From Tragulus kanchil (taxonomy: Eukaryota; Chordata; Mammalia; Artiodactyla; Tragulidae), in NCBI GenBank assembly GCA_022376925.1, contig JAIOJX010000025.1, positions 137,289,301 to 137,353,300 of the forward strand: a stretch of DNA of 64,000 nt. The letters run 5' to 3'. Positions 1-10,965 of this stretch are shown piece after piece. Within the stretch, counting starts at the first letter, position 1, and each line of letters begins with the position of its first letter. A program made the translations under genes and the position numbers. The notes under the pieces are model-generated. The model ran no database searches. It had not been told where the DNA came from and worked only from the letters and a program-made list of their open reading frames with translations.

Positions 1-30
1 TCGGACACGACTGAGCAACTAACACACACA
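1..30 (+). mobile_element. Bov-tA SINE, 3' end only
   Basis: The window opens in the terminal tcggacacgactgagcaact of a Bov-tA type SINE, so the element starts outside. Confidence 0.8.
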
Positions 31-720
31 GCCAGGGAACCACTGCTTTCAGCCAATTGATCCAAAGATATAATAGGACTTTTAAACATCAACAAATATT
101 GGGAAATGTCTTAATTTTTAAAAGAACTGCTGCCAGGAATCACAGGCTCAGTTCATAAATCAGGCACTTTCAGAGAGCACTGTCTCTATAACAGCATGAA
201 ATCTTCTGTTCTCAAGCAGATCATTTCAATCATTGCTTAGCATTCAGAGTCAATTAAATAAACCGAGGATCAAGAAAGGAAACAAGTAACAACCAACAAA
301 TAATAGAACGGAAACGAAGCAGAGCATTTAAGTCAATATTCCTCCTACCCAAATGTGAAAAATGACACAGCCTTGTGCCTTTACCTTAGCCACAATGTGA
401 AGAATAAGTTTCTGTGTTTATGGAGAAGAACTCTCTCCAAGGATTTGGTATGCATAATTAACAGCCAATTGACTCTCCCTCTGGCTGCACTGAGGAGTAA
501 GGGGGCAAGTTGGTGTCTTTATCTCCCAGTCTTGGAGCTCAGCAGGAGGGCTGAGACACCAGGCAGGCTCAGGCTCCTGGGAAACTTGGAGACACTGCTC
601 TCCTCCACTCAATCTGACCACGCGCAAGACTTCTCCCCAGAGCCTCAGGCTTCTCCTTAGGTCTATGCTTCCCAACACCAGTTACGGAAAGGATTTGTGT
701 TCTTGCCAGCAGGGGTTCTT
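31..720. other. Intergenic, no recognised feature
   Basis: I see no gene, SINE or tandem repeat here. Open frames of about 100 codons lack start context, splice signals and recognisable protein similarity. Confidence 0.5.
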
Positions 721-723
721 GCA

Positions 724-953
724 TGTGTGCATGCTAAGTCGCTACAGTTGTGTCCAACTCTGTGTAACATTATGGACTGCAGTCCACCAGGCTCTTCTGT
801 CCATGGGATTCTCCAAGCAAGAATACTAGATGCGGTTGCCATGCCCTCCGCCAGGGGATCTTTCTGACCCAGGGATCAGACCCAGGTCTCTTAAGTCTCC
901 TGCACTGGCAGACAGGTTCCTGACCACTTGCACCATGCGGGAAGCCCCTGGGG
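724..953 (-). mobile_element. Bov-tA SINE (inverted)
   Basis: This is an inverted copy with the typical blocks caggctcttctgtccatggg, gcaagaatacta and a final gcgggaagccc, moderately diverged. Confidence 0.85.
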
Positions 954-1050
954 CTCTTGGCCTTGTGCCAACTAAAGGTTGCTCCTGAGCAAACTGTGAG
1001 ATAGTTGTGAACATACCTTACCACTTAGGGTGGGTTAAGAGTCCTGCCTA

Positions 1051-1374
1051 GGGCTTCCCCTGGTGGTCCAGTGGGTAAGGACACCGCCTTGCAGTGCAAC
1101 GGGTGCCGGTTTGATCCCTGGCCTGGGAAGATCCCACGTGCCGCGGAGCGGCTGGACCCATGTGTCCAATTACCGAGCCGGAGCTCTGGCGTGCATGTGC
1201 CCAGAGCCGGCGCTCTGCGAAAACAGACGCCACTGCGATGGGAGGCCCACAGGAGCCAAAGAACAAAGACAGATGAAAACAGAGAAAGACCAATAGAAGT
1301 GGCCCGCCCGCTCCCCTCCCTCCCCAACCCGACCCCCACCCAAAATAAATAAATAAATCTTTAAAAAAAAAAAA
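1051..1374 (+). mobile_element. CHR-type tRNA-derived SINE with target-site duplication
   Basis: It starts ggcttcccctggtggtcc with a tRNA-Glu-like head, passes through a GC-rich body (ccgcggagcggctgg, gagccggagctctgg) and ends in a (AAAT)n and poly(A) tail. The repeat tcctgccta at 1042-1050 and 1381-1389 is a likely target-site duplication. Other members lie near 18.1, 19.1, 30.7, 31.7, 43.1, 49.9, 51.0, 52.5, 56.3 and 57.4 kb. Confidence 0.8.
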
Positions 1375-1389
1375 AAAGAATCCTGCCTA

Positions 1390-2085
1390 TCCTGAAGAGA
1401 CATAGCATCTCAGGAGCTGAAATCCTATTCAACCAAGACAGCCTCGTAGATTCATGAGCTTTTTGGCAGACACATGAGACAAGCAAACCACCTCATGTCA
1501 GGCTTAAACACGTGAATAAAGATTGTTCAAATGAACGATGCAGGAATATACTCATAAATAAAATAACAGACAAAATAAAAAGAAAATGACCCCTCTGGGG
1601 GGTTAAAAAAGTAAGTATAGCAGATACTTGTTAAATCTGGATAGAAGAACAGATATGCGTATCTGAAAACTCATCTTTCAAGACAAATATTTCCCCCTTA
1701 TCCACAGTTGCCTCTGAGTGGAAGATAGTCTTTTACTTCTTTACGCGTCTTTAAAACTGTTTCAAGTGTTAAAAAATGCGCATGTGGCATTTTCATAATC
1801 AGAAAATATACATACATTGTTTAAAGGCCAAAGGCAGGTCCCCATATTTAAAAACAAGTGACCTCTTAGGCATAAAATATAATACCTACAATGGGTAAAC
1901 TAAGAACAAGGAGAAAGTGAGCGTGTGGGCATTTCACAGCATCTCTGAAGAACTTCTAAACATAGCCTAATAATACAGGGCTGGACTGGGACACTCCGAG
2001 AATTTCCAGTAGAGTCCAGAGCTCTTGGGGAGAGGAGGTTGTGTGCGAATCATGGACCTCACCACTGCTCCAGGCACTTTCTCTT
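1390..2085. other. Intergenic, no recognised feature
   Basis: A/T-rich unique-looking sequence; no gene or named repeat family recognised. Confidence 0.4.
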
Positions 2086-2086
2086 G

Positions 2087-2150
2087 TCCATATCTAGGGG
2101 TGCGGAGATGGAAGAACTCTTTTCCATATCTAGGGGTGCTGAGATGGGGG
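2087..2150. repeat. Short 36-bp tandem repeat, two units
   Basis: tccatatctaggggtgc starts at 2087 and again at 2123, giving a 36-bp period with slight divergence. Confidence 0.75.
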
Positions 2151-2623
2151 AAGGGGCTCCCCACTGTTTAATGAGGATGCAAAAATTCTCTAAGGACATT
2201 TTCATCATACAAAGAAAATTAGGGCAAAAATGCAAATTAAAACAAAAATAAAATCTTAATTTCACCCATCTGATTAGACTGGCAAAATGTTTAATGTCTG
2301 AAAATGTCAGGTGTTGGTGAAGGCTTAGGAAATGAGTCTTCTTGGACCGTGCTGGCAGGAACATAAGTTATTCATAGTTATTAGCCATTTTAAAGGGCAA
2401 TGTGGACGACACTGTTAATTTCTGAACTGTCCACACACACAACCACATCAAGGGCAGGGTTGGTTATTAACAGAGTGATGCAAACATTTTTCAGTCAGTC
2501 TGTGAGATCACAAAAGCATAAATAATAAAGATCATGAAAATTACATCATACAAAACTGATGATCTTCTGAAATGAGAGAATGTCAAGTGATCATGGTAAG
2601 ACGTTTTTAGCTGACGGCCTTTG

Positions 2624-2652
2624 TAAATATATATATATATATATACACATAT

Positions 2653-2713
<61 letters not shown>
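2624..2713. repeat. Compound (AT)n-(AC)n-(AT)n microsatellite
   Basis: About 90 bp of alternating AT, AC and AT dinucleotides; likely length-variable. Confidence 0.95.
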
Positions 2714-2891
2714 TTATTTATTTGGCTGCACTGGGTCTTAGTAGCAGCACACAGGATCTTTCATCTTTGATGGAAGAGTTTGCAGATACTTAGTTGGTCC
2801 ATGTGGGATCTAGTTCCCTGGTCAGGGACTGAACCTTGGACCCTATATTGAGAGCATGGAGTCTTAGCCACTGGGCCACCAGGGAAGTCCC
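2714..2891 (-). mobile_element. CHR-2 SINE (inverted)
   Basis: It has ggctgcactgggtctta at one end and gccactgggccaccaggga at the other, the inverted CHR-2 pattern. Confidence 0.75.
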
Positions 2892-3207
2892 TAGCTAACT
2901 ATTACCTTTTGAGGACAGGGGTCAGATGGAGGATGGAAGCCAATCAACCAATTTCACTATCTCCAAATTCACACATCATAGTACTTACTATAAAGAAACA
3001 CTCACATATGAGTACAAGAGTACTCATTAGAACACTGTTTCCAATAGAATGGAAACCACCTAAAAGTCCACCAGAAGGAAAGCACTTAAACTATCAACAC
3101 TTCACACTATGAAGCAGTCAAGGAATGAGATAATGCCTGAAACTAACACAGTATTGTAAATTACCTATACTTAAACAAAAAAAAGAGGCAAATACTTATG
3201 TCCAAAC

Positions 3208-3426
3208 ACTGGGCTTCTTAGACTGGCACTCGTGGTAAAGAATCCACCTGCCAATGCAGGAGATACAAGAAACGTGGATTTGATCCCTGGGTTGGGAAGA
3301 TCCCCTGGAGAAAGGAATAGAAACCCACTCCAGTATTCTTTCTTTGGAAATCCCATGGACAGAGGAGCCTGGAGGGCTACAGTCCATGGGGTCACAAAGA
3401 ATTGGGCACAACTTAGCAACTAAATA
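3208..3426 (+). mobile_element. Bov-tA SINE (copy at 4332-4540 via D1)
   Basis: It contains ggtaaagaatccacctgcca, ttgatccctgggttgggaag and ggagaaagg, ending in cacaacttagcaact. The tRNA-like head is partly broken in the 4332 copy. Confidence 0.88.
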
Positions 3427-3618
3427 ACAACAAAAGAAAGATGCAAATACATATGTCAACATAGGAATATCACCAAGATAAGTTATTGAATAAAAACTTA
3501 TAAATGATAAGTACAACTGATGCCACTCACATAAAAATAAAATGCACACATATTTGAGGCTAAATATGAAATTTTTAATTTTTAATTTAATTTTAGAAAA
3601 GATATAATTTTAAAACAT

Positions 3619-3815
3619 GTGTGCTTAGTTGCTCAGTTATGTCTGACTCTTTGCGGTCCCACGGACCTGCCAGGCTCCTGTGTCCACGGGATTCTCCAGG
3701 CACGAATACTAGAGTGAGCTGCAATGCTCTCCTTTAGGGGATCTTCCCAACCCAGGGATTGAACCCAGGTCTCCCACATTGCAGGAGGATTCTTTACCAT
3801 CTGAGCCACAAGAGA
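3619..3815 (-). mobile_element. Bov-tA SINE inverted (copy at 4736-4932 via D1)
   Basis: Inverted element from gtgcttagttgctcag to catctgagccacaaga; the two copies are identical. Confidence 0.88.
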
Positions 3816-5203
3816 CATATAAAATGAAAAATTAATTTTTATATTAAAAATTAATAAATATAATTTAAACATAATTTTATAGAAAATTGATTTTATCTGT
3901 TATAGGAAAACATATATTAAAATGACAGTAATACTTATACCTGGAGTAGCAAATAGAATAAAACAGGTCAAAAGAGACTTTAACTTACCCTGTAATGCTC
4001 TAAAATTTACAATAAAAATTTTTTGTGTGTACTTCCTGTACAATTTATGGAAACAACATATTTTTTAAAAAATTTTAACCTCTTCCTTTTTTGGGGATTA
4101 ATTTATTTTCATCCATGCTTATTCTTTGGCCTGTGTGGGCCTCCATCGCAGTGGCCTCTCTGGCTGCAGAGCACTGGCTCTGGGCACATGCGTTCCAGAG
4201 CACCGGCTCATAATTGGACACACTGGTACAGCCGCTCCATAGCACGTGGGATCTTCCTGGCTAGGAATCAAACTGGTGCCTTTGCACTGCAAGGCGTTAA
4301 ACAAAAAAAGAGGCAAATACTTATGTCCAAACACTCCACTGGCACTCGTGGTAAAGAATCCACCTGCCAATGCAGGAGATACAAGAAACGTGGATTTGAT
4401 CCCTGGGTTGGGACGATCCCCTGGAGAAAGGAATAGAAACCCACTCCAGTATTCTTTCTTTGGAAATCCCATGGACAGAGAAGCCTGGCAGGCTGCAGTC
4501 CATGGGGGTCACAAAGAATTGGGCACAACTTAGCAACTAAATAACAACAAAAGAAAGATGCAAATACATATGTCAACATAGGAATATCACCAAGATAAGT
4601 TATTGAATAAAAACTTATAAATGATAAGTACAACTGATGCCACTCACATAAAAATAAAATGCACACATATTTGAGGCTAAATATGAAATTTTTAATTTTT
4701 AATTTAATTTTAGAAAAGATATAATTTTAAAACATGTGTGCTTAGTTGCTCAGTTATGTCTGACTCTTTGCGGTCCCACGGACCTGCCAGGCTCCTGTGT
4801 CCACGGGATTCTCCAGGCACGAATACTAGAGTGAGCTGCAATGCTCTCCTTTAGGGGATCTTCCCAACCCAGGGATTGAACCCAGGTCTCCCACATTGCA
4901 GGAGGATTCTTTACCATCTGAGCCACAAGAGACATATAAAATGAAAAATTAATTTTTATATTAAAAATTAATAAATATAATTTAAACATAATTTTATAGA
5001 AAATTGATTTTATCTGTTATAGGAAAACATATATTAAAATGACAGTAATACTTATACCTGGAGTAGCAAATAGAATAAAACAGGTCAAAAGAGACTTTAA
5101 CTTACCCTGTAATGCTCTAAAATTTACAATAAAAATTTTTTGTGTGTACTTCCTGTACAATTTATGGAAACAACATATTTTTTAAAAAATTTTAACCTCT
5201 TCC

Positions 5204-5448
5204 TTTTTTGGGGATTAATTTATTTTCATCCATGCTTATTCTTTGGCCTGTGTGGGCCTCCATCGCAGTGGCCTCTCTGGCTGCAGAGCACTGGCTCTGG
5301 GCACATGCGTTCCAGAGCACCGGCTCATAATTGGACACACTGGTACAGCCGCTCCATAGCACGTGGGATCTTCCCTGGCTAGGAATCAAACTGGTGCCTT
5401 TTGCACTGCAAGGCGAATTCTTTACCCACTGGACCACCAAGGAAGCCC
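5204..5448 (-). mobile_element. CHR-type SINE inverted (three copies: 4087-4296 partial, 5204-5448, 6289-6534)
   Basis: Inverted CHR-type element with ggcctccatcgcagtggcc and ggaccaccaaggaagccc. It is flanked by tggaaacaacatatttttt and tggaaacaatatttttt, a probable target-site duplication. D1 and D2 overlap here and give the locus three representations. Confidence 0.8.
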
Positions 5449-6230
5449 GTGGAAACAATATTTTTTTAAAAAGAAGCTCTTAAAGAGACAGTCAGAAAGA
5501 ATTTACCTCTTTAGTGCTTTCCCTGAGGACTCTGGAACAAGACAGAGTTTCAACTCCTCCTCACCTGTGTTTTCATTCCTTTTTAGATTTCTTGTGTTTA
5601 TTTAGTGAAGAACGCTTCACATCTCAAGAAAAAGAACTGGGGAAGAGCAAAAGAGGGAGCAGAAGAAAGAAGGATGATAAGGAGGGGCAGAGGAAGAGGG
5701 AGAAGGGGGAGGTAAGGTGAGGAAAGCCAGGGTAACCATTCCTGTACTTTTACTTTGTGGGGAAAAGGAGCTCCAGTCTCAGACTCCTGGCCCTCCCACT
5801 TCACACTGCATCGACCGGAGCAAGTATCTTCACTACTGGATCCTCCATTTCCCCTCCTGCAAACCACAGAGTAAGAAAGCCTACGCTGTCTAGCTTGGGG
5901 TCAGGCACACAGTAGGGTGTAAGAAAACTTCTGACAGGGCTATAGTGCCAGAGCCTCCGGGCAGGTGCTGGCTGACTCTTCTAAGGCTGGACGATGATGA
6001 ATTCCATCTGATGGAGACCAGCTATGTCGTCCTATCTGTTCTCTGACCAAGAGAAGGAAAGGAGACCTCATCAGCAAACCTGAACTTTGCATCTGCAGAA
6101 ACCCTCAGACACAGCTTCATCCGTCCTGTGGGCTGCTGTCGTCAGGAGGCTACGTCTGCAGCACCTGACAGTTTGCACCACATTTTTGTCCAATCCCAAA
6201 ATGCTGATTCTCTGACTCACTTGTGTTTTT
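5449..6230. other. Unique sequence, repeated at 6535-7278
   Basis: It contains a purine-rich tract (about 5630-5715) and otherwise unassigned sequence, reproduced almost exactly through D2. No gene recognised. Confidence 0.45.
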
Positions 6231-7284
6231 TTACTTCCTGTACAATTTATGGAAACAACATATTTTTTAAAAAATTTTAACCTCTTCCTTTTTTGGGGAT
6301 TAATTTATTTTCATCCATGCTTATTCTTTGGCCTGTGTGGGCCTCCATCGCAGTGGCCTCTCTGGCTGCAGAGCACTGGCTCTGGGCACATGCGTTCCAG
6401 AGCACCGGCTCATAATTGGACACACTGGTACAGCCGCTCCATAGCACGTGGGATCTTCCCTGGCTAGGAATCAAACTGGTGCCTTTTGCACTGCAAGGCG
6501 AATTCTTTACCCACTGGACCACCAAGGAAGCCCGTGGAAACAATATTTTTTTAAAAAGAAGCTCTTAAAGAGACAGTCAGAAAGAATTTACCTCTTTAGT
6601 GCTTTCCCTGAGGACTCTGGAACAAGACACATTTCGCAGAGTTTCAACTCCTCCTCACCTGTGTTTTCATTCCTTTTTAGATTTCTTGTGTTTATTTAGT
6701 GAAGAACGCTTCACATCTCAAGAAAAAGAACTGGGGAAGAGCAAAAGAGGGAGCAGAAGAAAGAAGGATGATAAGGAGGGGCAGAGGAAGAGGGAGAAGG
6801 GGGAGGTAAGGTGAGGAAAGCCAGGGTAACCATTCCTGTACTTTTACTTTGTGGGGAAAAGGAGCTCCAGTCTCAGACTCCTGGCCCTCCCACTTCACAC
6901 TGCATCGACCGGAGCAAGTATCTTCACTACTGGATCCTCCATTTCCCCTCCTGCAAACCACAGAGTAAGAAAGCCTACGCTGTCTAGCTTGGGGTCAGGC
7001 ACACAGTAGGGTGTAAGAAAACTTCTGACAGGGCTATAGTGCCAGAGCCTCCGGGCAGGTGCTGGCTGACTCTTCTAAGGCTGGACGATGATGAATTCCA
7101 TCTGATGGAGACCAGCTATGTCGTCCTATCTGTTCTCTGACCAAGAGAAGGAAAGGAGACCTCATCAGCAAACCTGAACTTTGCATCTGCAGAAACCCTC
7201 AGACACAGCTTCATCCGTCCTGTGGGCTGCTGTCGTCAGGAGGCTACGTCTGCAGCACCTGACAGTTTGCACCACACTTTCCTC

Positions 7285-7420
7285 TGTGTCTCCTAATGTG
7301 ATTCGCACAACAACTTGGCTAGGTTACTGGGTCAGAGATCGTTTGCATTTCCAGAGGAGGAAGCTGAGGCCCTGCACAGCTGACTCGCTTGCCAGACTCA
7401 CTTGAGGAGTCCAACTGGGA
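7285..7420 (-). mobile_element. MIR (inverted)
   Basis: aggaggaagctgaggc and related text matches an inverted MIR core; diverged. Confidence 0.5.
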
Positions 7421-8984
7421 TTCGCAGCCGTTCTCCTGCGGCTACTAGCCTGTACTCCGTCCCCTGCCCCTCTGCACCTCACCCCGGGCTGCTCAGCAAC
7501 AGCAGGCTGGAGGCGGGGGACGGCCAAGGAAAACCGCGCCTGAACTGTCTCCCACCGCAGTCCTCCACACATCACTGTCTACTTCACAGCTCCTCCACGA
7601 AAAAGACAGCAGACCCCAGCTTCCTTTGCGGGAAAATCCTCTCTCAATTCCACCTTGTATATAATCTAATCACCACGCTTGAATCTCCCTTATCCATGTT
7701 AAGATACCATTCACATCTGGCCATTGTCTGCCTTTCTCCTTGATAAAGTCTTCCTTCTTTCTCCAACTCTCTGCTCCTTTCCCAAACACAGGACACAGGG
7801 AAATTGTTATACTCCGTATTTGTTTGGGCACCTTCTGAGTCCTTGGAGAACATTCTGAGATCATGTTCTGTCCATGAGTCGTTTTTTCCAAGATCCCATT
7901 CAAGTGTCAGAAGCAGGCTATCTCTGAATCTTCAGGGAATTAAAACAGATTTTCCTTCTCCCTATGTGTGAAGTGAACGGTGACCATTTGGCTTAGGTGG
8001 CTATGTTCCTGACGAGGAAAAATGATCTGAGCCGGTTTTCAAGAATCCAGGGAAATGTTTCAAGCCCTGTATGTTCTTAGATGCAGTCACACACACAAAG
8101 GAGGAGGAGGAAGAAGAAGAAAGAAAAGAAAAATCAAAACAGAAAGAAAATAATTCCTTCTATATGAGGAAATGTTGACATTTTTAAAATAATGTATTCT
8201 TTCTACCTGGGAACCTGAAGCCATGCATCCAAATTGGGACCTATAAAATGTCAGGCCAGAGTCACATGTCTGTAGTGTCTCTTAGCTTCAGTAATATGCT
8301 AAAGTAGTTATAAATCCTTTGTCTGAAAGATGGGAAGGAAAGACAAATCTTTCATCCAGGGGACTTGGAGCCAAATACCATAATGTCTTCATAAGCCCTT
8401 AAACAAGATGACTTAAGAGCCTGCTTTTCACTGCCAAGGCAAGGTAAAGAAGGAAAACAGTTTGCTGCATAAATTAAATAAAATTGGCCCAATTTCATAA
8501 AAATTGGGAAATCGGGGGAGCCGATGTTCTTTGCTGGGGTGTAGCCTCCCTTTTTTGATTCCATTTGTTAGTAGATATCAAGGAAAAAGTAAACAGGTAT
8601 GGACGCAGCTTCCTGATATTTCTATTGATGGAACTGAGAGGTCGCAAAGAGTTGAGTCAATCCCATCATCCCATGCTGGCCACAACTTCCTGGAGTCTCC
8701 GCCCCTACAAAGCTCTCCACTCACCGGGCACCGCCCTCTCCCCTCCTTCAGCTTCCGGTCCTTACCCGCCCCCTCATCCAGCTGCTGAAAACACCCTTCT
8801 CCTGGTGCCTTGTTCTCTTTGGACTCTTGATCATCTCTCTTCACGCAACTCAAATAAACTCATCCTGCCTGTCTGAGGTCGGTGTTTCTCTCTCTTTAAT
8901 CAACACTTTTCTTACACCTATCTCATCATTCTACAAAATTAGTATTAGCTGGACTATACCATACAGCTATGTAGGCTAGAGACT
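7421..8984. other. Intergenic unique sequence with a purine tract
   Basis: A (GGA/GAA)-rich tract occurs at about 8098-8140. No conserved coding frame, splice-bounded exon or RNA gene is visible. Confidence 0.45.
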
Positions 8985-9118
8985 TTACCTATACCATCTC
9001 ACTTAATCCTCAGAAAAAATACATCAACACCCGATTTTCAGCTGGGGAAACTGACATTCCAAGATAGTTTTGAAAGGGTTTTACCTCAATTTGAGACTTA
9101 AACCCAGGACCCAGACCT
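8985..9118 (-). mobile_element. MIR-like fragment (inverted)
   Basis: ctcacttaatcctcag followed by gctggggaaactgac fits an inverted MIR 3' part. Confidence 0.5.
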
Positions 9119-9119
9119 A

Positions 9120-9369
9120 ATTGAACCCTGCTTGGGACATGAGCCCACGTGGCTGGAGCTTGAATTCCAGCCAAAACCCTGTTTGGGACTTGAACCCACG
9201 TCACTGGGGCTTGAACCTAGCCAAAACCTGGTTTAGGACTCAAACCCACGTGGCTAAGGCTTAACCCCAGCCAAAACCCTGCTTTGGACTTGAATCCATG
9301 TAGTCAGGACTCAATCACAGCCAAAACCCTGTCTGGGACTCGAACCCACGTGGCCAGGACTTAATCCAG
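9120..9369 (-). repeat. Five-unit tandem array with exact 50-bp period
   Basis: The phrase gccaaaac starts at 9170, 9220, 9270 and 9320, with a partial unit from 9120. Each unit also has (c)ccacgtggc-like text and a ggacttgaaccc-like string. On the minus strand these resemble the pol III B-box GGTTCRANYCC; the last unit matches it perfectly at 9336-9346. Confidence 0.85.
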
Positions 9370-9823
9370 CACTCACCCAACGTCTGGACCCACTGAGGCT
9401 CAGGTTCTTCATGCCTCATGCAGAAGGAATTCAGCGAGAGGCAGAGTGATAGGCAAGAAGAGGATTTATTAGGATAGGGTACTTGTAAGAGGTACAAGCA
9501 GGCAGGCAGGAAAGCTCTGCTCTGCTCTGCTCTCCTTCAATTGAATGGGCAGCCATATATATAGGATGGTAGAAGACCGCCCCTCCCCAAGCAGGCGCAG
9601 ATGCAGGACATACATCATTGGTTGCTTCTTCACCAGCCCCTCCTTCATCCGTTGTTTATACCCAGTCAATCCTGCTTTACTGAACAAGGAGCAGCTCTCC
9701 TCAACTCACTGGCCTCCCAACCTTTCTCAGGTTTCTTCCTTCTACCTACCATCCCCTACTAGGGCTCTACAACCACCTACCTATTCTACTCTGTCCCCAT
9801 CAGTTTCACTAAACTGCCCAACA
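9120..9823 (-). mobile_element. Solo ERV LTR-like element, class I type (inverted)
   Basis: Read on the minus strand it begins about TGTTGGGCAGTTTAGTG. It carries a TATA-like block (9554-9563) and an AATAAA about 90 nt further on (9465-9470), then a GC-richer tail that contains the 50-bp tandem array. No gag, pol or env frames flank it, so it would be a solo LTR. Borders are approximate and I could not identify a target-site duplication. Confidence 0.55.
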
Positions 9824-9869
9824 GAGCCAAAGGGTGGCAAAGAAAGGATATGAACTCAATTCTGTATCA

Positions 9870-9870
<1 letters not shown>

Positions 9871-9912
<42 letters not shown>
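9871..9912. repeat. (CT)n-(CA)n microsatellite
   Basis: About 40 bp of CT followed by CA repeats. Confidence 0.9.
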
Positions 9913-9913
<1 letters not shown>

Positions 9914-9914
9914 A

Positions 9915-10340
9915 TTTTGTATCAATATTATATGCATCAAGATGAAAGCACATAAAAAACAAATATCATATGTGAACGCATACATGTGGCATCTAGAAGC
10001 ATGGTACTGACGAACTCACTTGCCGGGCAGGAACAGAGACGCAGATATAGGGAACAGACTTGTGGACACAGTGGGGGAAGAAAAGAACAGGACAAACTAA
10101 GAGAGGAGCAATGATATAAATACATTACCATATGCAAAATAGCTAGCTAGTGGGAAGCTGCTATATAACACAGGGAGCTCAGCTCCGTGCTCTGTGAGGA
10201 CCTGGAGGGGTGGGATGGAGGGGTGGGAGAGGCAATATACATATGCTTATAGCTGATTCACATTGTTGTGCTGCAGACACTAATGCAATGTTGTAGAGCA
10301 ATTATATTCCAAGTAATTTTTTTTTTAATTTTAGAGTAAA
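9915..10340 (+). mobile_element. Ruminant L1 3' end
   Basis: It ends with agctgattcacattgttg, then caatgttgtagagcaattat and an A/T tail, the usual L1 3' end of ruminants. 5'-truncated. Confidence 0.7.
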
Positions 10341-10680
10341 AACTAAATAAAAAAACAAAGCACATGAAAACCATTGGGAATCATGTCATGAATTCAACCT
10401 ATACATCCCTATATAAAAGAGATTCCCTATTCTCTATTCACTCTGTCTTATAGAAAATAAAGCTGACGTGACTTAGAATTGAGAGTTACTAGTCAGATGA
10501 GAACTGAGACCAAAGATAACTAAGCTTTTGGCCCTCTGACCTTGTCTTAAACATGTATGACTTATCATCATTAAAGAGAATCTCCTGCCCATCATGGATA
10601 TTATAGATTTGAATAGTGTAGAGTAGTTTTTGTAAATTCAGCGTAAGACAGAGGAAGAGAGTCTCCTCCATACAGTGTGG

Positions 10681-10905
10681 TAATTAAGGGAATGAACTTG
10701 AGGGTTCAACAGAATGGATGTGAGTTCACACTCCGTCTCGTCTTAACAGTCATGTATTCAAGACAAATAATTTAATCTCTAGGGCATCCATTTCCTCACT
10801 TGAAATGTGGGGATAAGAAAAGTACCTACCTTACTGGTTTACTGTGAGGATGGGTCGACACATTCAACTACTTGTTCATGATACCTGACATTTTAGTTAT
10901 CATTA
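10681..10905 (+). mobile_element. MIR (copy at 11814-12038 via D3)
   Basis: gatgtgagttcacactcc, atttcctcacttgaaatg and tactgtgaggatgggt follow the MIR order. Confidence 0.6.
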
Positions 10906-10965
10906 GAGCCAGAAGCAGACGAAAGAAATAATAGCAAGCTTTAAAAAAAAAAAAAAAACTTGGAT

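Larger units (their letters stand above)
2190..3170 (+). mobile_element. Old L1 3' fragments interrupted by microsatellite and CHR-2
   Basis: 2190-2420 and 2925-3150 carry degraded text of an ancient L1 3' region (aggtgttggtgaaggc; aatagaatggaaaccacctaaaagtcc). No frame survives. Confidence 0.55.
3171..5415. repeat. Tandem duplication D1 (units 3171-4296 and 4297-5415)
   Basis: Two head-to-tail copies have an offset of about 1117 bp. Copy 1 ends with shortened homopolymers (cttcctgg for cttccctgg near 4254; ccttt for cctttt near 4280). Copy 2 begins with a disrupted 20-30 bp near 4330. Each unit contains two Bov-tA SINEs and part of a CHR-type SINE. Confidence 0.93.
5147..7278. repeat. Tandem duplication D2 (units 5147-6186 and 6232-7278)
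   Basis: The offset is 1085 bp, growing to 1094 after a 9-bp insertion in copy 2 (near 6628). About 45 bp at 6187-6231 matches neither flank of the other copy. Its left part overlaps D1 copy 2, so the 4030-4296 sequence is present three times. The unit holds a CHR-type SINE, a purine-rich tract and otherwise unique sequence. Confidence 0.92.

Noticed and set aside
3196..3549. Many 60-130 codon frames with similar peptides (for example CDPMDCSPPGSSVHGISKER)
   Set aside because: They are translations of Bov-tA and CHR SINEs, found at every SINE in either orientation; not genes.
9120..9369. CRISPR-like array (regular 50-bp spacing)
   Set aside because: The whole 50-bp unit repeats, not a short repeat with unique spacers. 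It is in a vertebrate LTR with no cas genes, so it is a minisatellite.
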